From: Nitratireductor kimnyeongensis
GTDB taxonomy: Bacteria > Pseudomonadota > Alphaproteobacteria > Rhizobiales > Rhizobiaceae
Reading direction: 5' to 3'
Assembly: GCF_019891395.1 (NCBI RefSeq)
Contig: NZ_CP078143.1
Coordinates: forward strand, 2,555,001 to 2,619,000
Length of the DNA stretch: 64,000 nt
Shown: positions 14,731 to 22,597 of the stretch, piece by piece
How positions within the stretch are numbered: the stretch's first letter is position 1
How the letters are laid out: each line of letters begins with the position of its first letter
Notes under the pieces: generated by a model
Told to the model about the DNA's origin: nothing
Database searches by the model: none
The model's input: only the letters and a program-made list of their open reading frames with translations
Translations under genes and position numbers: made by a program

Positions 14731-16430
14731 CAAATCAACTGTTTCTCGACGGCCGCGTCGAACTTCGCCCCGGTGATTGCCGCGACGTTATCAAGGCGAT
14801 GCCGGATAATAGCGTGGATGCGGTCGTGACAGACCCTCCTTACGCGCTGGTTTCCATCCAGAAGAGGTTCGGCAAGCCAGGTAGTGCCGCAGCGCAACAT
14901 GGTACAGACGGCCTGTATGCCCGCGCCAGCGCCGGTTTTATGGGGAAGCAATGGGATACGGGCGAGACCGCATTCGCTGCCGAGTTCTGGGCCGAGGTGC
15001 TGCGTGTGCTCAAGCCGGGTGGACACGTCGCAGCATTCTCAGGAACGCGAACCTATCACCGCATGGCGGTTGCCATCGAGGATGCGGGGTTTGAAATCCG
15101 CGATCAGCTTGCGTGGTGCTACGGGTCGGGCTTCCCGAAAAGTCATGCAGTCGATGTCGGTCTGTGGAAGGGAGTATTGAATTGCCAATCGAAAGAATCT
15201 GCCCCGCTTGTGGTGCAACTTTCAGCGTTTACCCATCTCAAATCAAGCGAGGCGAAGGAACATATTGTAGCCGCGCCTGCTCTAATCCTGCCAGAGGGCG
15301 TTCCGGCGCTGATAATGGAAATTGGAAAGGCGGGCGGTTCATCAGAAGTGACGGTTATGTCGCTGTCGGAATCGGAGGCGGGAAATATCAGCTTGAGCAC
15401 AGGCTGGTCATGGGAGAGCAACTTGGTAGACCGCTCCGAACCGAGGAGCATGTACACCACAGAAACGAACGCAAAGCAGATAACGACAGCAAAAACCTGG
15501 AAGTCACTAACGTCGTTGATCACGCGAAAATCCACGCTCCGCAGCGTGACCCTTCAAAATGGGTGGACGTGGCCTGCAATCACTGTGGCATCAAGTTCCA
15601 AAGACGGAAATACGAACAAGAACGCCATCCCGATTCTTACTGTTCTAGAAAGTGCTACGTGGAATCCCGTCGCGCAGGCTAAAGGTACAGGTACTTCTCT
15701 GAAGCCGAGTTGGGAACCAATCTGCCTTGCCCGCAAGCCGTTGATCGGCACCGTTGCTGAGAACGTGCTGGAGCACGGCACGGGGGCGCTGAATATTGAT
15801 GGGTGTCGGGTGGGTGATACGGTAGAAACATGGCCCGCGTCGCGTAGTTATGGGCCGGGGCAGTTACAGCCGGGCGGCAAGGGGAAAACGCAGGCAACTG
15901 GAGCAGTGCCCGCTGGCCGCTGGCCAGCCAACATCGTGCATGACGGCAGCGAAGAGGTTGTTGCATGTTTCCCAGATGCCCCCGGACAGCAGCGCCAAGT
16001 TGGTCCGCAGCACGGCGCAAAAACGAGCGTAAACACCTACGGCGATTACGGTCCACGCGATGATTTCGCCCCGCGTCTGGACTCTGGATCTGCTGCCCGC
16101 TTCTTCTACAGCGCCAAGGCCGACAAGAACGACCGGCTTGGCAGCAAGCACCCGACCGTAAAGCCGGTCGATCTGATGCAGTGGCTTGTGCGACTCGTCA
16201 CACCGAAGGGCGGGTTGGTTCTTGACCCGTTCGCCGGCAGCGGAAGCACCGGCGAAGCGGCTTGGCGCGAAGGCATGCGTTGCATTCTTGTCGAGCGCGA
16301 GGAGGAATACCAAGCCGACATTGCGCGCCGCATGGAGCTTGCCGACAAGGGGCCGGCAACGCGGAAGGCAGCTACAGCACGACCCGCCAACGATAACTTG
16401 CCTTTGTTTGGTAACACCAATGCAGCATGA
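14727..16430 (+). CDS. DNA methyltransferase (N6-A/N4-C type) carrying an HNH gene in another frame
   Basis: A 567-residue frame from ATG 14727 (GGAGGA upstream). Motif IV is VVTDPPYALV, and the SAM-binding motif is LDPFAGSGSTGEAAW near the C-terminus, the order of a beta-class enzyme. Between GLWKG and GTGTSLKPSWEP the frame runs for about 170 codons through unrelated sequence that encodes an HNH protein in the +2 frame. The methyltransferase frame has no stop there. Relatives of this family have these two conserved pieces directly joined (WxGWGTALKPxxEP). The C-terminal DNLPLF resembles a clamp-binding motif. Activity with the insertion is uncertain. Confidence 0.88.
   Translation: MTNQLFLDGRVELRPGDCRDVIKAMPDNSVDAVVTDPPYALVSIQKRFGKPGSAAAQHGTDGLYARASAGFMGKQWDTGETAFAAEFWAEVLRVLKPGGHVAAFSGTRTYHRMAVAIEDAGFEIRDQLAWCYGSGFPKSHAVDVGLWKGVLNCQSKESAPLVVQLSAFTHLKSSEAKEHIVAAPALILPEGVPALIMEIGKAGGSSEVTVMSLSESEAGNISLSTGWSWESNLVDRSEPRSMYTTETNAKQITTAKTWKSLTSLITRKSTLRSVTLQNGWTWPAITVASSSKDGNTNKNAIPILTVLESATWNPVAQAKGTGTSLKPSWEPICLARKPLIGTVAENVLEHGTGALNIDGCRVGDTVETWPASRSYGPGQLQPGGKGKTQATGAVPAGRWPANIVHDGSEEVVACFPDAPGQQRQVGPQHGAKTSVNTYGDYGPRDDFAPRLDSGSAARFFYSAKADKNDRLGSKHPTVKPVDLMQWLVRLVTPKGGLVLDPFAGSGSTGEAAWREGMRCILVEREEEYQADIARRMELADKGPATRKAATARPANDNLPLFGNTNAA
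15182..15682 (+). CDS. HNH endonuclease gene nested in the methyltransferase gene
   Basis: A 166-residue protein in a different frame, start TTG 15182 chosen because GGAAGGGAG ends 8 bases upstream. An N-terminal knuckle (CPACGATFSVYPSQ...YCSRAC) is followed by an HNH of the LEHRLVMGEQLGRPLRTEEHVHH type with NLEVTNVVDHAK after it, then a second knuckle (CNHCGIKF...YCSRKC). It is a typical phage homing endonuclease of the HNH_3 kind. It fills essentially the whole insertion, leaving no room for an intron. Confidence 0.88.
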   Translation: MPIERICPACGATFSVYPSQIKRGEGTYCSRACSNPARGRSGADNGNWKGGRFIRSDGYVAVGIGGGKYQLEHRLVMGEQLGRPLRTEEHVHHRNERKADNDSKNLEVTNVVDHAKIHAPQRDPSKWVDVACNHCGIKFQRRKYEQERHPDSYCSRKCYVESRRAG

Positions 16431-16737
16431 CCCATCAACCTGCATCTGCACCCGCCACGCCGTTGGCATCGGCGTCGGCAACCCCAAAAGCCCGCAGTGG
16501 CTGTGCAAGGAGTGCGTCATGGCGTTCGACGACCTGTCACGCATCAAGCGTCCCACCGCTTACGAGCTGAAGGCGAGGGAGGGTGGCATGGCAGCAGCCG
16601 CGCCGCTTGTGAAGGAGTTTGGCCCGAATCTGAGCCAGTGGAGCGAGGAGCAGGTGCTGCTGTTCGTCGGGGCGGTCTGGAAGGGCTGCGCTGATCGGTT
16701 GAGGGAGCTTATCAAGGAAAGCGAGGCACCATTCTGA
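16420..16737 (+). CDS. Small cysteine-containing phage protein
   Basis: A 105-residue protein overlapping the methyltransferase end by 11 bases. CICTRH and WLCKECVMAF suggest a zinc-binding loop; the rest is helical (SQWSEEQVLLFVGAVWKGCA). This layout matches DUF6511-type phage proteins of unknown role. Confidence 0.65.
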   Translation: MQHDPSTCICTRHAVGIGVGNPKSPQWLCKECVMAFDDLSRIKRPTAYELKAREGGMAAAAPLVKEFGPNLSQWSEEQVLLFVGAVWKGCADRLRELIKESEAPF

Positions 16738-16739
16738 AA

Positions 16740-16838
16740 ATGACAATAAGCAGGACCGCAATGCAGCCGCAGCTTAGCACCACCACCACCATGCTCGACC
16801 TTGCCCTTGCCTACAACGAGCGGGGGTGGGTGCCGTGA
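16740..16838 (+). CDS. Short ORF resembling the start of a primase-polymerase
   Basis: A 32-residue ORF whose second half (MLDLALAYNERGWVP) looks like the first helix of bifunctional primase-polymerase proteins, then stops. It overlaps the next ATG. It could be a relic of the original primase start cut off when the neighbouring HNH-type gene arrived, or a leader peptide. Confidence 0.35.
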   Translation: MTISRTAMQPQLSTTTTMLDLALAYNERGWVP

Positions 16839-17269
16839 TGTTCAAGCCAGGTGATGCAGTTAATCCCTACACCGCGAGCAAGTGCGATATGCCAACGACG
16901 AAATGGCCGCGCCATCGGATGTCATGTAGCCAGACATCTGAGCGCGTCGGGTTGGGCAAGGTGATTTGCTCAAGCGGCAGTGTGCAGTTCAAGGCGTATT
17001 GCTTGGAGTGCGGTGGCCGTGGCCCCGATTTGCCGCACACCCATGTCGAGGGGCTGGATCTGGACCGCATACCGACAATGACACAGCACGATGTCATCCC
17101 TTGCGAACGGTGTGGCAGCACTGAAGGAACCGAGGTTCATCATTGGGCGCCTTGGCACCTGTTCGATGATGCGGATGAGTGGCCAACCAGCAATCTGTGC
17201 AAGTCATGCCACACGCGATGGCATCGCATTGTAACCCCTAATATGTCCACCCCGAGGAGCCGCACATGA
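16838..17269 (+). CDS. HNH-type nuclease or zinc protein
   Basis: A 143-residue protein from ATG 16838. It has several cysteine pairs (CLEC, CERCGSTEGTEVHHW, LCKSCHTRWH). The spacing C-x2-C...HH-W...N-LCKSCH fits a compact HNH nuclease domain. It overlaps the following gene. It may be one more homing gene in this region. Confidence 0.75.
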   Translation: MFKPGDAVNPYTASKCDMPTTKWPRHRMSCSQTSERVGLGKVICSSGSVQFKAYCLECGGRGPDLPHTHVEGLDLDRIPTMTQHDVIPCERCGSTEGTEVHHWAPWHLFDDADEWPTSNLCKSCHTRWHRIVTPNMSTPRSRT

Positions 17270-19635
17270 TGCTTCGATTTGAACCGGCGGACTCGCCGTT
17301 CGCCAAGATTTCCGACACGATGGTGGATAATGGTTATTCCGTCATTCCCTGCATGCCGGGAAGCAAATGGCCGGGGCGGTACCAGCGCAAGACGTGGTCA
17401 GCGCGTTACGGCTGGCAGACGTTCGGGGACCGGCTTCCAACGGACATCGAGCTCCGGCACTGGAACTCATGGCCCGGCGCGGGCGTCTGTCTTGTACTAA
17501 ACAAAACAATCAAGGTTCTGGATGTCGACACCGACGATCCGGATATTCGCGCTGCGCTTCTGAAGGTCATTCCCGATAGCCCCGTCAAAAAACGCGGGGC
17601 TAAAGGCTTTTCGGCATTCTATCGCGGATCCGAAACAATCACGTCGCGCAGCTTCAATCTGGGTGGCGAGCGCGTGCTTGATCTTCTTGCTTATGGCAAG
17701 CAGACCGTTATCCCACCTACGCTGCACCCTGATACGGGCAAGCCATATTTCTGGACCGAGGGCAGCGAAACCCTTATCGATGTTCCGCCTGAAGACCTGC
17801 CGGAACTGCCGGAGGACATCGTCGATCGTATCGAGGATGCGCTAAGCGAATTCGGTTATCTCCCGCCCATCGAACGCGACGTTGTCTATGGCGACGCGGA
17901 CACGGCATGGCGCGAGATTAACGACCTGGCGCTGGCCAATCTTGATGCATGGGTGCCTGACCTTGGCTTGCCGAGACTGCACCGTTCCATGGGCGGATAC
18001 CGTGCCGTTGCTGGATACCGCCCGAGCGGCAGCGGCAAGCCCACCGAAAAGCGCAACCGGCACCTGTCAATCCACGCCAGCGGCATCAAGGATTGGGGCG
18101 ACAACGACCGCAGCTATACGCCTATCGATCTGGTTATGGTCACGCGGCTTTGTGCGTTCCAGGACGCGTTCGATTGGTTGCGCGACAAGCTCGGAATTGA
18201 GCCACCAAAAGTCAACGTCGAAGCTCTCAAAGCCAATGCGGAGAGGCGGCGCAATAAAGGCGACATCGCTCCCGAGAAACCACTTTCAATTCCCGCTGAA
18301 GCGGTGAACGACGAAAGTGTTGTTGTTGAAAAGACTTCAAAGGCTGTACGCGCACCGATGGGTGAAATGAACCCGCACGACACCAAGATGCAAGGCGGAA
18401 TAATGGGTGCGGTGTCGCGCTGGATGCTGGAAAGCGCATGGCGGCCCGTGCCGGAATTCGCAACAATTGGAGCTATCGCGTTCTGTGCGGCACTGTTCGG
18501 CCGGCGGTACGCGTCACCGACCGGCCTTGGTCTGAACCTGTACCTTATGGGGATTGCCGGTCCGGGCTTTGGTAAGGACCACCCGCTGAAAGCGCTGCAG
18601 AACCTCATGGCGGATGCCGGTATGCAGTACCTTGTGGGACCGGGCGACATAACGTCTGACTCAGCCTTGGAGCATGTCATTCGCCAACGCGCGTGTTTCG
18701 TGATGCCTATGGATGAAATCGGTGTGTTCATGCAGGCCACGGGTGGGCGCAACGCTGGTGGCTATGAGCGGCGGATCCGCAAGGTTCTGCTAGACATCTA
18801 CACCAAAGGCGACGGCATGTGGACAGGCAAGCAGAAGGTGCCGACACAGGGAAGCGGGGCGGTGAATGACAGCGCTGCCGAGCCGGTGTTCAACCCGACC
18901 GTAAGCATCATGGGCATGTCCACGCCAACGGAGTTTTATTCCGGCTTGTCCGAGGCCAACCTTAGCGATGGCATGGTGGCGCGCATGACCATCATCAATG
19001 CGAGCAAGCGACCAACGCCGAGGGATGACCGCGAACCTGTCATCCCGCCGCGGTCACTGGTTGCTGAGGTCAAGCGCGTGGCATCGGAATACCCAACCAG
19101 CGGCGGGAACCTCCAGAACAACAATTGGCGCATGCCGACAGCCAGACCGGCCATCTACCACGTTCCGTGGGAGACGCCGCAGGTTAAGGGCAGGTGGCGC
19201 GAAATCGAGGATTGGCAGCTATCCGTGATTGACGATGATCCGTCAAAAGACGGCCTTGTCAGCCGAGCCGCGGAGCAGACGCTAAAGCTTGCGACGCTGC
19301 GTGCCGTGTCCCGAAGCCCAGCCGACCCGAAAGTGTCTATGGATGACGTGGAATGGGGTTGGTCCATCGTGTCGCAGTCGATCTGGAGCCTGGAGTCGGG
19401 TGTCGACAAGCACATGGTCAACGGCGACTTCGAGAAGCTATGCAAGGCCATCCTCGAGGCGGTTGAACGTCACGGAGGGAAGATGCCTAAATCACAACTG
19501 CTGCGCGCCAGAGGCGTGGGGAAAGAGCCGCGGATGGTCTCGGCCGCACTTCAGCACCTGGCCGAGGCGCAGCGGATTTATCCCGTCCCTACCGGCGGCA
19601 GAGCAACAGTTACATTGATGAGGGAGGCCGCGTGA
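17266..19635 (+). CDS. Primase-polymerase / DUF3987 replicative helicase-like protein
   Basis: A 789-residue protein from ATG 17266 (GAGGAG 6 bases upstream). The N-terminal part (GYSVIPCMPGSKWPG, then CLVLNKTIKVLDVDTDDPD) has the prim-pol pattern with an acidic DVDTDD catalytic motif. The second half carries a P-loop-like GIAGPGFGKDHPLKA and MDEIGVFMQ (Walker B-like), as in DUF3987 helicases. It would unwind and prime phage DNA. The last gene before an A/T-rich non-coding stretch; a hairpin overlaps its stop. Confidence 0.82.
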   Translation: MMLRFEPADSPFAKISDTMVDNGYSVIPCMPGSKWPGRYQRKTWSARYGWQTFGDRLPTDIELRHWNSWPGAGVCLVLNKTIKVLDVDTDDPDIRAALLKVIPDSPVKKRGAKGFSAFYRGSETITSRSFNLGGERVLDLLAYGKQTVIPPTLHPDTGKPYFWTEGSETLIDVPPEDLPELPEDIVDRIEDALSEFGYLPPIERDVVYGDADTAWREINDLALANLDAWVPDLGLPRLHRSMGGYRAVAGYRPSGSGKPTEKRNRHLSIHASGIKDWGDNDRSYTPIDLVMVTRLCAFQDAFDWLRDKLGIEPPKVNVEALKANAERRRNKGDIAPEKPLSIPAEAVNDESVVVEKTSKAVRAPMGEMNPHDTKMQGGIMGAVSRWMLESAWRPVPEFATIGAIAFCAALFGRRYASPTGLGLNLYLMGIAGPGFGKDHPLKALQNLMADAGMQYLVGPGDITSDSALEHVIRQRACFVMPMDEIGVFMQATGGRNAGGYERRIRKVLLDIYTKGDGMWTGKQKVPTQGSGAVNDSAAEPVFNPTVSIMGMSTPTEFYSGLSEANLSDGMVARMTIINASKRPTPRDDREPVIPPRSLVAEVKRVASEYPTSGGNLQNNNWRMPTARPAIYHVPWETPQVKGRWREIEDWQLSVIDDDPSKDGLVSRAAEQTLKLATLRAVSRSPADPKVSMDDVEWGWSIVSQSIWSLESGVDKHMVNGDFEKLCKAILEAVERHGGKMPKSQLLRARGVGKEPRMVSAALQHLAEAQRIYPVPTGGRATVTLMREAA

Positions 19636-19648
19636 GCGGCCTTCATTT
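19625..19648 (+). terminator. Hairpin overlapping the primase stop
   Basis: AGGCCGC (19625-19631) pairs with GCGGCCT (19636-19642) around a GTGA loop that contains the stop codon; TTCATTTCT follows. Confidence 0.6.
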
Positions 19649-19898
19649 CTTGCAAACGGCAATTGCAACAACGGTTATTGCAAAATTTCGAAGATTGCGA
19701 TTTTGCACTATAGCAACTTTGTTGCAGCCGATTACAAGACGAATTTCCTTTAAAATCAATAAGCTATATATAAAATGTTGTAATTGTAAGGGGGTATAGG
19801 ATTATTCCTGATTCTGAATAGGTACTCTTAATATAGGGCAATAACAACAAGAAGCGTTCCGCCGCCCGTCGCCATTCACCACCACCACGAGGCACCAC
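19649..19898. other. A/T-rich non-coding stretch with TTGCAA repeats, possible origin
   Basis: No gene is seen. TTGCAA occurs at 19650, 19663 and 19678, with more GCAA/TTGC words to 19726, then a strongly A/T-rich block (about 19741-19830). It lies between the primase and nuclease genes. An A/C leader precedes the next ATG. Confidence 0.4.
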
Positions 19899-20453
19899 AT
19901 GACCACCACCAAACAGCAGCACACCCAAACCACCCGCATCAACGGCAAGCGCGTCCGCATCGTCACCAAGAACGGCAAGGTCACCACCAGCGCTGCTCTG
20001 CCGCTGGAAAGCGATCTGCAGGCCGCCCAGGTGCGAGCCCTGCGCGCCATGCCGGAATATGTCGCAACAGCCAAGGACGCGGCACAGGCGGCACGCACAG
20101 GGAAACCAGCGTTCACCTTCGCTGCGGACCAGAACGCGGCCCGTCGCGGCCCCAAGGCGCGCAGCGAGGCACTGCGCACCGGTATGGTTGCTGGCGAGCA
20201 TGACTTGCGCATCTACATGGCCGGCGGTCGCCTGGGGCTGATCGAGAACAAGGTTGGTAATCCAGAGACGGGAAGCGGCGGCAAGCTGTCGCCAGCGCAG
20301 AAATTACGGCACGCGCTCCTGGAGGCATTAGGGTTCGATCGGCAGGCCGTCATCCGGGCTGTTACGGAAGAGGAGGCAGCGGCTCAAGCTGTCACTACGG
20401 TGCGGCGGTGGCTGGCGGATAATGATAACGAAAAATATGCGAAAACGGCTTGA
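19899..20453 (+). CDS. VRR-NUC family nuclease
   Basis: A 184-residue protein after a CACCACCACGAGG leader. The nuclease core is EHDLRIYMAGGRLGLIENKVG, giving an Asp and a Glu-x-Lys, followed by KLSPAQKLRHALLEALGF and a final helix. VRR-NUC proteins are PD-(D/E)XK-fold, often structure-specific (Holliday-junction-like) phage resolvases. The N-terminal 90 residues are basic. It ends within operator DNA, so its 3' end overlaps a control site. Confidence 0.78.
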   Translation: MTTTKQQHTQTTRINGKRVRIVTKNGKVTTSAALPLESDLQAAQVRALRAMPEYVATAKDAAQAARTGKPAFTFAADQNAARRGPKARSEALRTGMVAGEHDLRIYMAGGRLGLIENKVGNPETGSGGKLSPAQKLRHALLEALGFDRQAVIRAVTEEEAAAQAVTTVRRWLADNDNEKYAKTA

Positions 20454-20478
20454 CTAAATATGCGCTTTCGCATACTGT
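20437..20478 (+). promoter_or_regulatory. Promoter with one perfect and one decayed operator
   Basis: TTGACT (20450-20455), 17 bp, TACTGT (20473-20478). Operator ATGCGCTTTCGCAT is at 20460-20473. A degraded copy (ATGCGAAAACGGCT) at 20437-20450 lies inside the end of the preceding gene. Confidence 0.75.
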
Positions 20479-20504
20479 TATCTCAACAACGAAGGAGAGA
20501 CGAG

Positions 20505-20687
20505 ATGAATGACGCCGAACGATATAACGCTGAAGTCAAACGCATCATGCCCCACATGGCTGAAGACCTCATGGTTGACCCATCTATCGACAACGCTAAC
20601 CATATCGATGAAATTGTTTTCCGGCGCAGCGAATTCTTGGGTGGTATGGCTTGCGTGATCCTTGAGTTGGTAAAGAAGGCCGCATGA
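20505..20687 (+). CDS. Small acidic-helical hypothetical protein
   Basis: A 60-residue protein right after the operator-promoter with GAAGGAGAGACGAG upstream. It is mostly helical, with many Asp/Glu (MAEDLMVDPSIDNANHIDEI). It is followed by a terminator, so it forms a one-gene transcription unit under repressor control. Confidence 0.7.
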   Translation: MNDAERYNAEVKRIMPHMAEDLMVDPSIDNANHIDEIVFRRSEFLGGMACVILELVKKAA

Positions 20688-20718
20688 TCGGCAAGCCCAA
20701 AACAATCCTCCCCGTTAA

Positions 20719-20740
20719 CCCGCCACAAGGCGGGTTTTTT
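20719..20740 (+). terminator. Intrinsic terminator
   Basis: CCCGCC-ACAA-GGCGGG stem-loop followed by six T. It ends the 20505 unit two bases before the next -35. Confidence 0.85.
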
Positions 20741-20741
20741 C

Positions 20742-20770
20742 TTGACAAAATATGCGAATTCGCATATTGT
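20742..20770 (+). promoter_or_regulatory. Promoter with operator in its spacer
   Basis: TTGACA (20742-20747), 17 bp, TATTGT (20765-20770). Operator ATGCGAATTCGCAT at 20752-20765. An A/C-only leader follows (20777-20797). Confidence 0.82.
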
Positions 20771-20805
20771 AAGCAATACCACACCACCACCACCGAGGAA
20801 TCGAA

Positions 20806-20894
20806 ATGAACCAACTCGCCACAATCAATGTCGCCGGGGCGGCGTGACCATCAACAGCATCGATGCGCGAAAGATGCGCGTCAACAGTCTTTAG
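20806..20894 (+). other. Two overlapping mini-ORFs in a leader
   Basis: MNQLATINVAGAA (20806-20847) is followed in a GTGA overlap by a 16-residue ORF (GTG 20844 to 20894). The first has a GAGGAATCGAA ribosome site. They may be leader peptides coupling translation to the gene at 20905, or the remains of a longer protein with one frameshift. Confidence 0.35.
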
Positions 20895-20904
20895 GAGTGG
20901 GCAC

Positions 20905-21267
20905 ATGCGGAGCGATATAAGCTTGAGGTTTTCGCAACTTCCGGAAACATTGACGTTCCCCGACGGCACGACATCAAACAAAGAGAATGCGGAAAAACAT
21001 ATCATCAGACGGTATGGGTATCCCCGTGTGGGATACGTCTTGCCAGCCGCTGGTGGCGGGAAATTTTTCTATGCAGCTTTCATACCGGACATAGAGACGG
21101 ATGACGAAGGGGAACGGGTGCGCGAAGGACAATGCGTCTCATGGCACTCGACATACGAATCAGCGTCGCGAAGGGTTCGGCGTCGTTATATCGAGTTAGC
21201 TAAGATAAATTACGAAGCGGAGTTCGATTTCGGGTTCGATGACGAAGAATATCTGGTGGCGGCATGA
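20905..21267 (+). CDS. Hypothetical phage protein
   Basis: A 120-residue protein from ATG 20905 with TAGGAG upstream. It is beta-rich (SLRFSQLPETLTFPDGT), has a short basic helix (ASRRVRRRYIELAKI) and an acidic tail. It overlaps the next gene by 4 bases (ATGA). No family is recognised. Confidence 0.65.
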   Translation: MRSDISLRFSQLPETLTFPDGTTSNKENAEKHIIRRYGYPRVGYVLPAAGGGKFFYAAFIPDIETDDEGERVREGQCVSWHSTYESASRRVRRRYIELAKINYEAEFDFGFDDEEYLVAA

Positions 21268-22160
21268 CCAGACACGGATCGCTGGCGGAGCAGCTTAAGG
21301 CTCTTATGGAATACCGCAACAGACCGGAAGGCGATCCTATGCCGGTCAAGACGAATTGGTCTGTTGTTCCGGCAAACGACAACAATCCGGAGGAGATTGC
21401 CGATTTCGGGTTTGAGCGCGATCTACGCATTACGCCTTCAGTGCAGGAAATCATGCGGCACGCGGCAACAGGAGACGAGGAGCGCAACGACAAGAACCAG
21501 ATTGTGCGCATCGGCAAGTTGCGCTTCAGCGACGGGACGCAAACGGAAAAGGCGTTTACGCTAGGCCCGGACGGCTCCGCGGTCCAATACGACCGGCGAA
21601 TGCCGGCCGGCGCAATGCTTGGCACGCGTGAGAAGGCGGAGACGCAACTTGGTGGCAAGGGCTACACACAGGCGCAGAACGAGCAAAGCAACCTTTATTT
21701 CGCAGCCATGCTTGGCACGATTGAGCCACGTTATGTCAAGCGTGGCAAGAGGAAGAACGGCAGATCACTTTCGGCTGACGAGAGCCGGGCAGAGTTAGCC
21801 AAGGCGGTCGCAAACACCAAAGCCATGCCGAAGATAACAAAGCTTCGTCCCGGCCTGCCGTGCGGCGGTGAACGAGTCGCGGATTCGTTTGTCGGGATGC
21901 GCAAGGGCAAGAAAGGTGAAAGCGGCGCGATGATGTGGCAGGATATGTGCTCCGCAATTGTGGATCGTGAGATTTGGGAAGAGACGCTTGCGGCGCTAAA
22001 TGACGAGGACAGGGCGACGCTTGATGCAACCATGGCGGCCCGGTCTGTTAGGGATTTGGCGCCGGGCAAGCGCGGTGGAAACGCCTATATCGCAGGATCA
22101 ACTGCTTTATCTGCCGCCAACGATAATCTCACTCGAAATTTGAAGCGTGCTTATAGGTAA
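21264..22160 (+). CDS. Hypothetical phage protein, possible late regulator
   Basis: A 298-residue protein with two NDN motifs (PANDNNPEE, AANDNLTRN). The middle has QTEKAFTLGPDGSAVQYDRRMPAG and a basic RGKRKNGR stretch. No known domain is seen. It is the last gene before the RNA cluster and the packaging genes, a place often used for late-gene regulators; this is positional inference only. Confidence 0.6.
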   Translation: MTRHGSLAEQLKALMEYRNRPEGDPMPVKTNWSVVPANDNNPEEIADFGFERDLRITPSVQEIMRHAATGDEERNDKNQIVRIGKLRFSDGTQTEKAFTLGPDGSAVQYDRRMPAGAMLGTREKAETQLGGKGYTQAQNEQSNLYFAAMLGTIEPRYVKRGKRKNGRSLSADESRAELAKAVANTKAMPKITKLRPGLPCGGERVADSFVGMRKGKKGESGAMMWQDMCSAIVDREIWEETLAALNDEDRATLDATMAARSVRDLAPGKRGGNAYIAGSTALSAANDNLTRNLKRAYR

Positions 22161-22197
22161 TTCGGGAGTTTTTGCGATTAAGTCCGGAGTATAGTGA

Positions 22198-22448
22198 GGG
22201 GGTGATTATCCCCGCCACCTCCATGCGCAAAAAGCGATGGACCCGGAGCCATGCTGCACGATGTTGCAGCCGCTGAGTTCCGGGTAACTAAGCCGCCATA
22301 GCGGCGCAACTACACGGCAGTGACAGTTTTGGCTGAGAAGGATGGGGATGCCCGCCCGTTTCACTGCCGTACCTAACCACACTGTGGCGCGGTTCTCCTC
22401 ACGCGGCCTTGGTGTGTGGCGGGTTGCAGTCCGCAAGGACTCCCCGCC
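22198..22448 (+). ncRNA. Candidate structured RNA, seven stem-loops
   Basis: No convincing gene lies here. Helices visible by eye: 22198-22204/22216-22222; 22221-22224/22237-22240; 22241-22247/22279-22285 with inner 22253-22258/22265-22270; 22292-22296/22301-22305; a 10-bp pair 22314-22323/22361-22370; 22377-22382/22414-22419 with inner CGCG pairs; and 22418-22423/22443-22448 with an inner 5-bp stem capped by a GCAA tetraloop. It ends 15 bases before the tRNA-Met. It matches no RNA family that I recognise. Confidence 0.5.
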
Positions 22449-22463
22449 TTCAATTCATTCTAC

Positions 22464-22538
<75 letters not shown>

Positions 22539-22597
22539 ACTCATTACGACCCGCCGAAGCAGCAACGCTACCGATTGGCGCCAAGTGCTTTGGCTTT

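Noticed and set aside
15171..15682. Group I intron in the methyltransferase gene
   Set aside because: The HNH frame occupies nearly the entire insertion, leaving no space for intron core helices.
20684..20805. ORF starting MIGKPKTILP running through the terminator and promoter
   Set aside because: It crosses an intrinsic terminator and operator and its start has no ribosome site.
22198..22225. tmRNA acceptor-like hairpin (CCGCCACCTCCA)
   Set aside because: The 7-bp stem resembles a tmRNA end but no tag ORF, pseudoknots or CCA follow in the right place.
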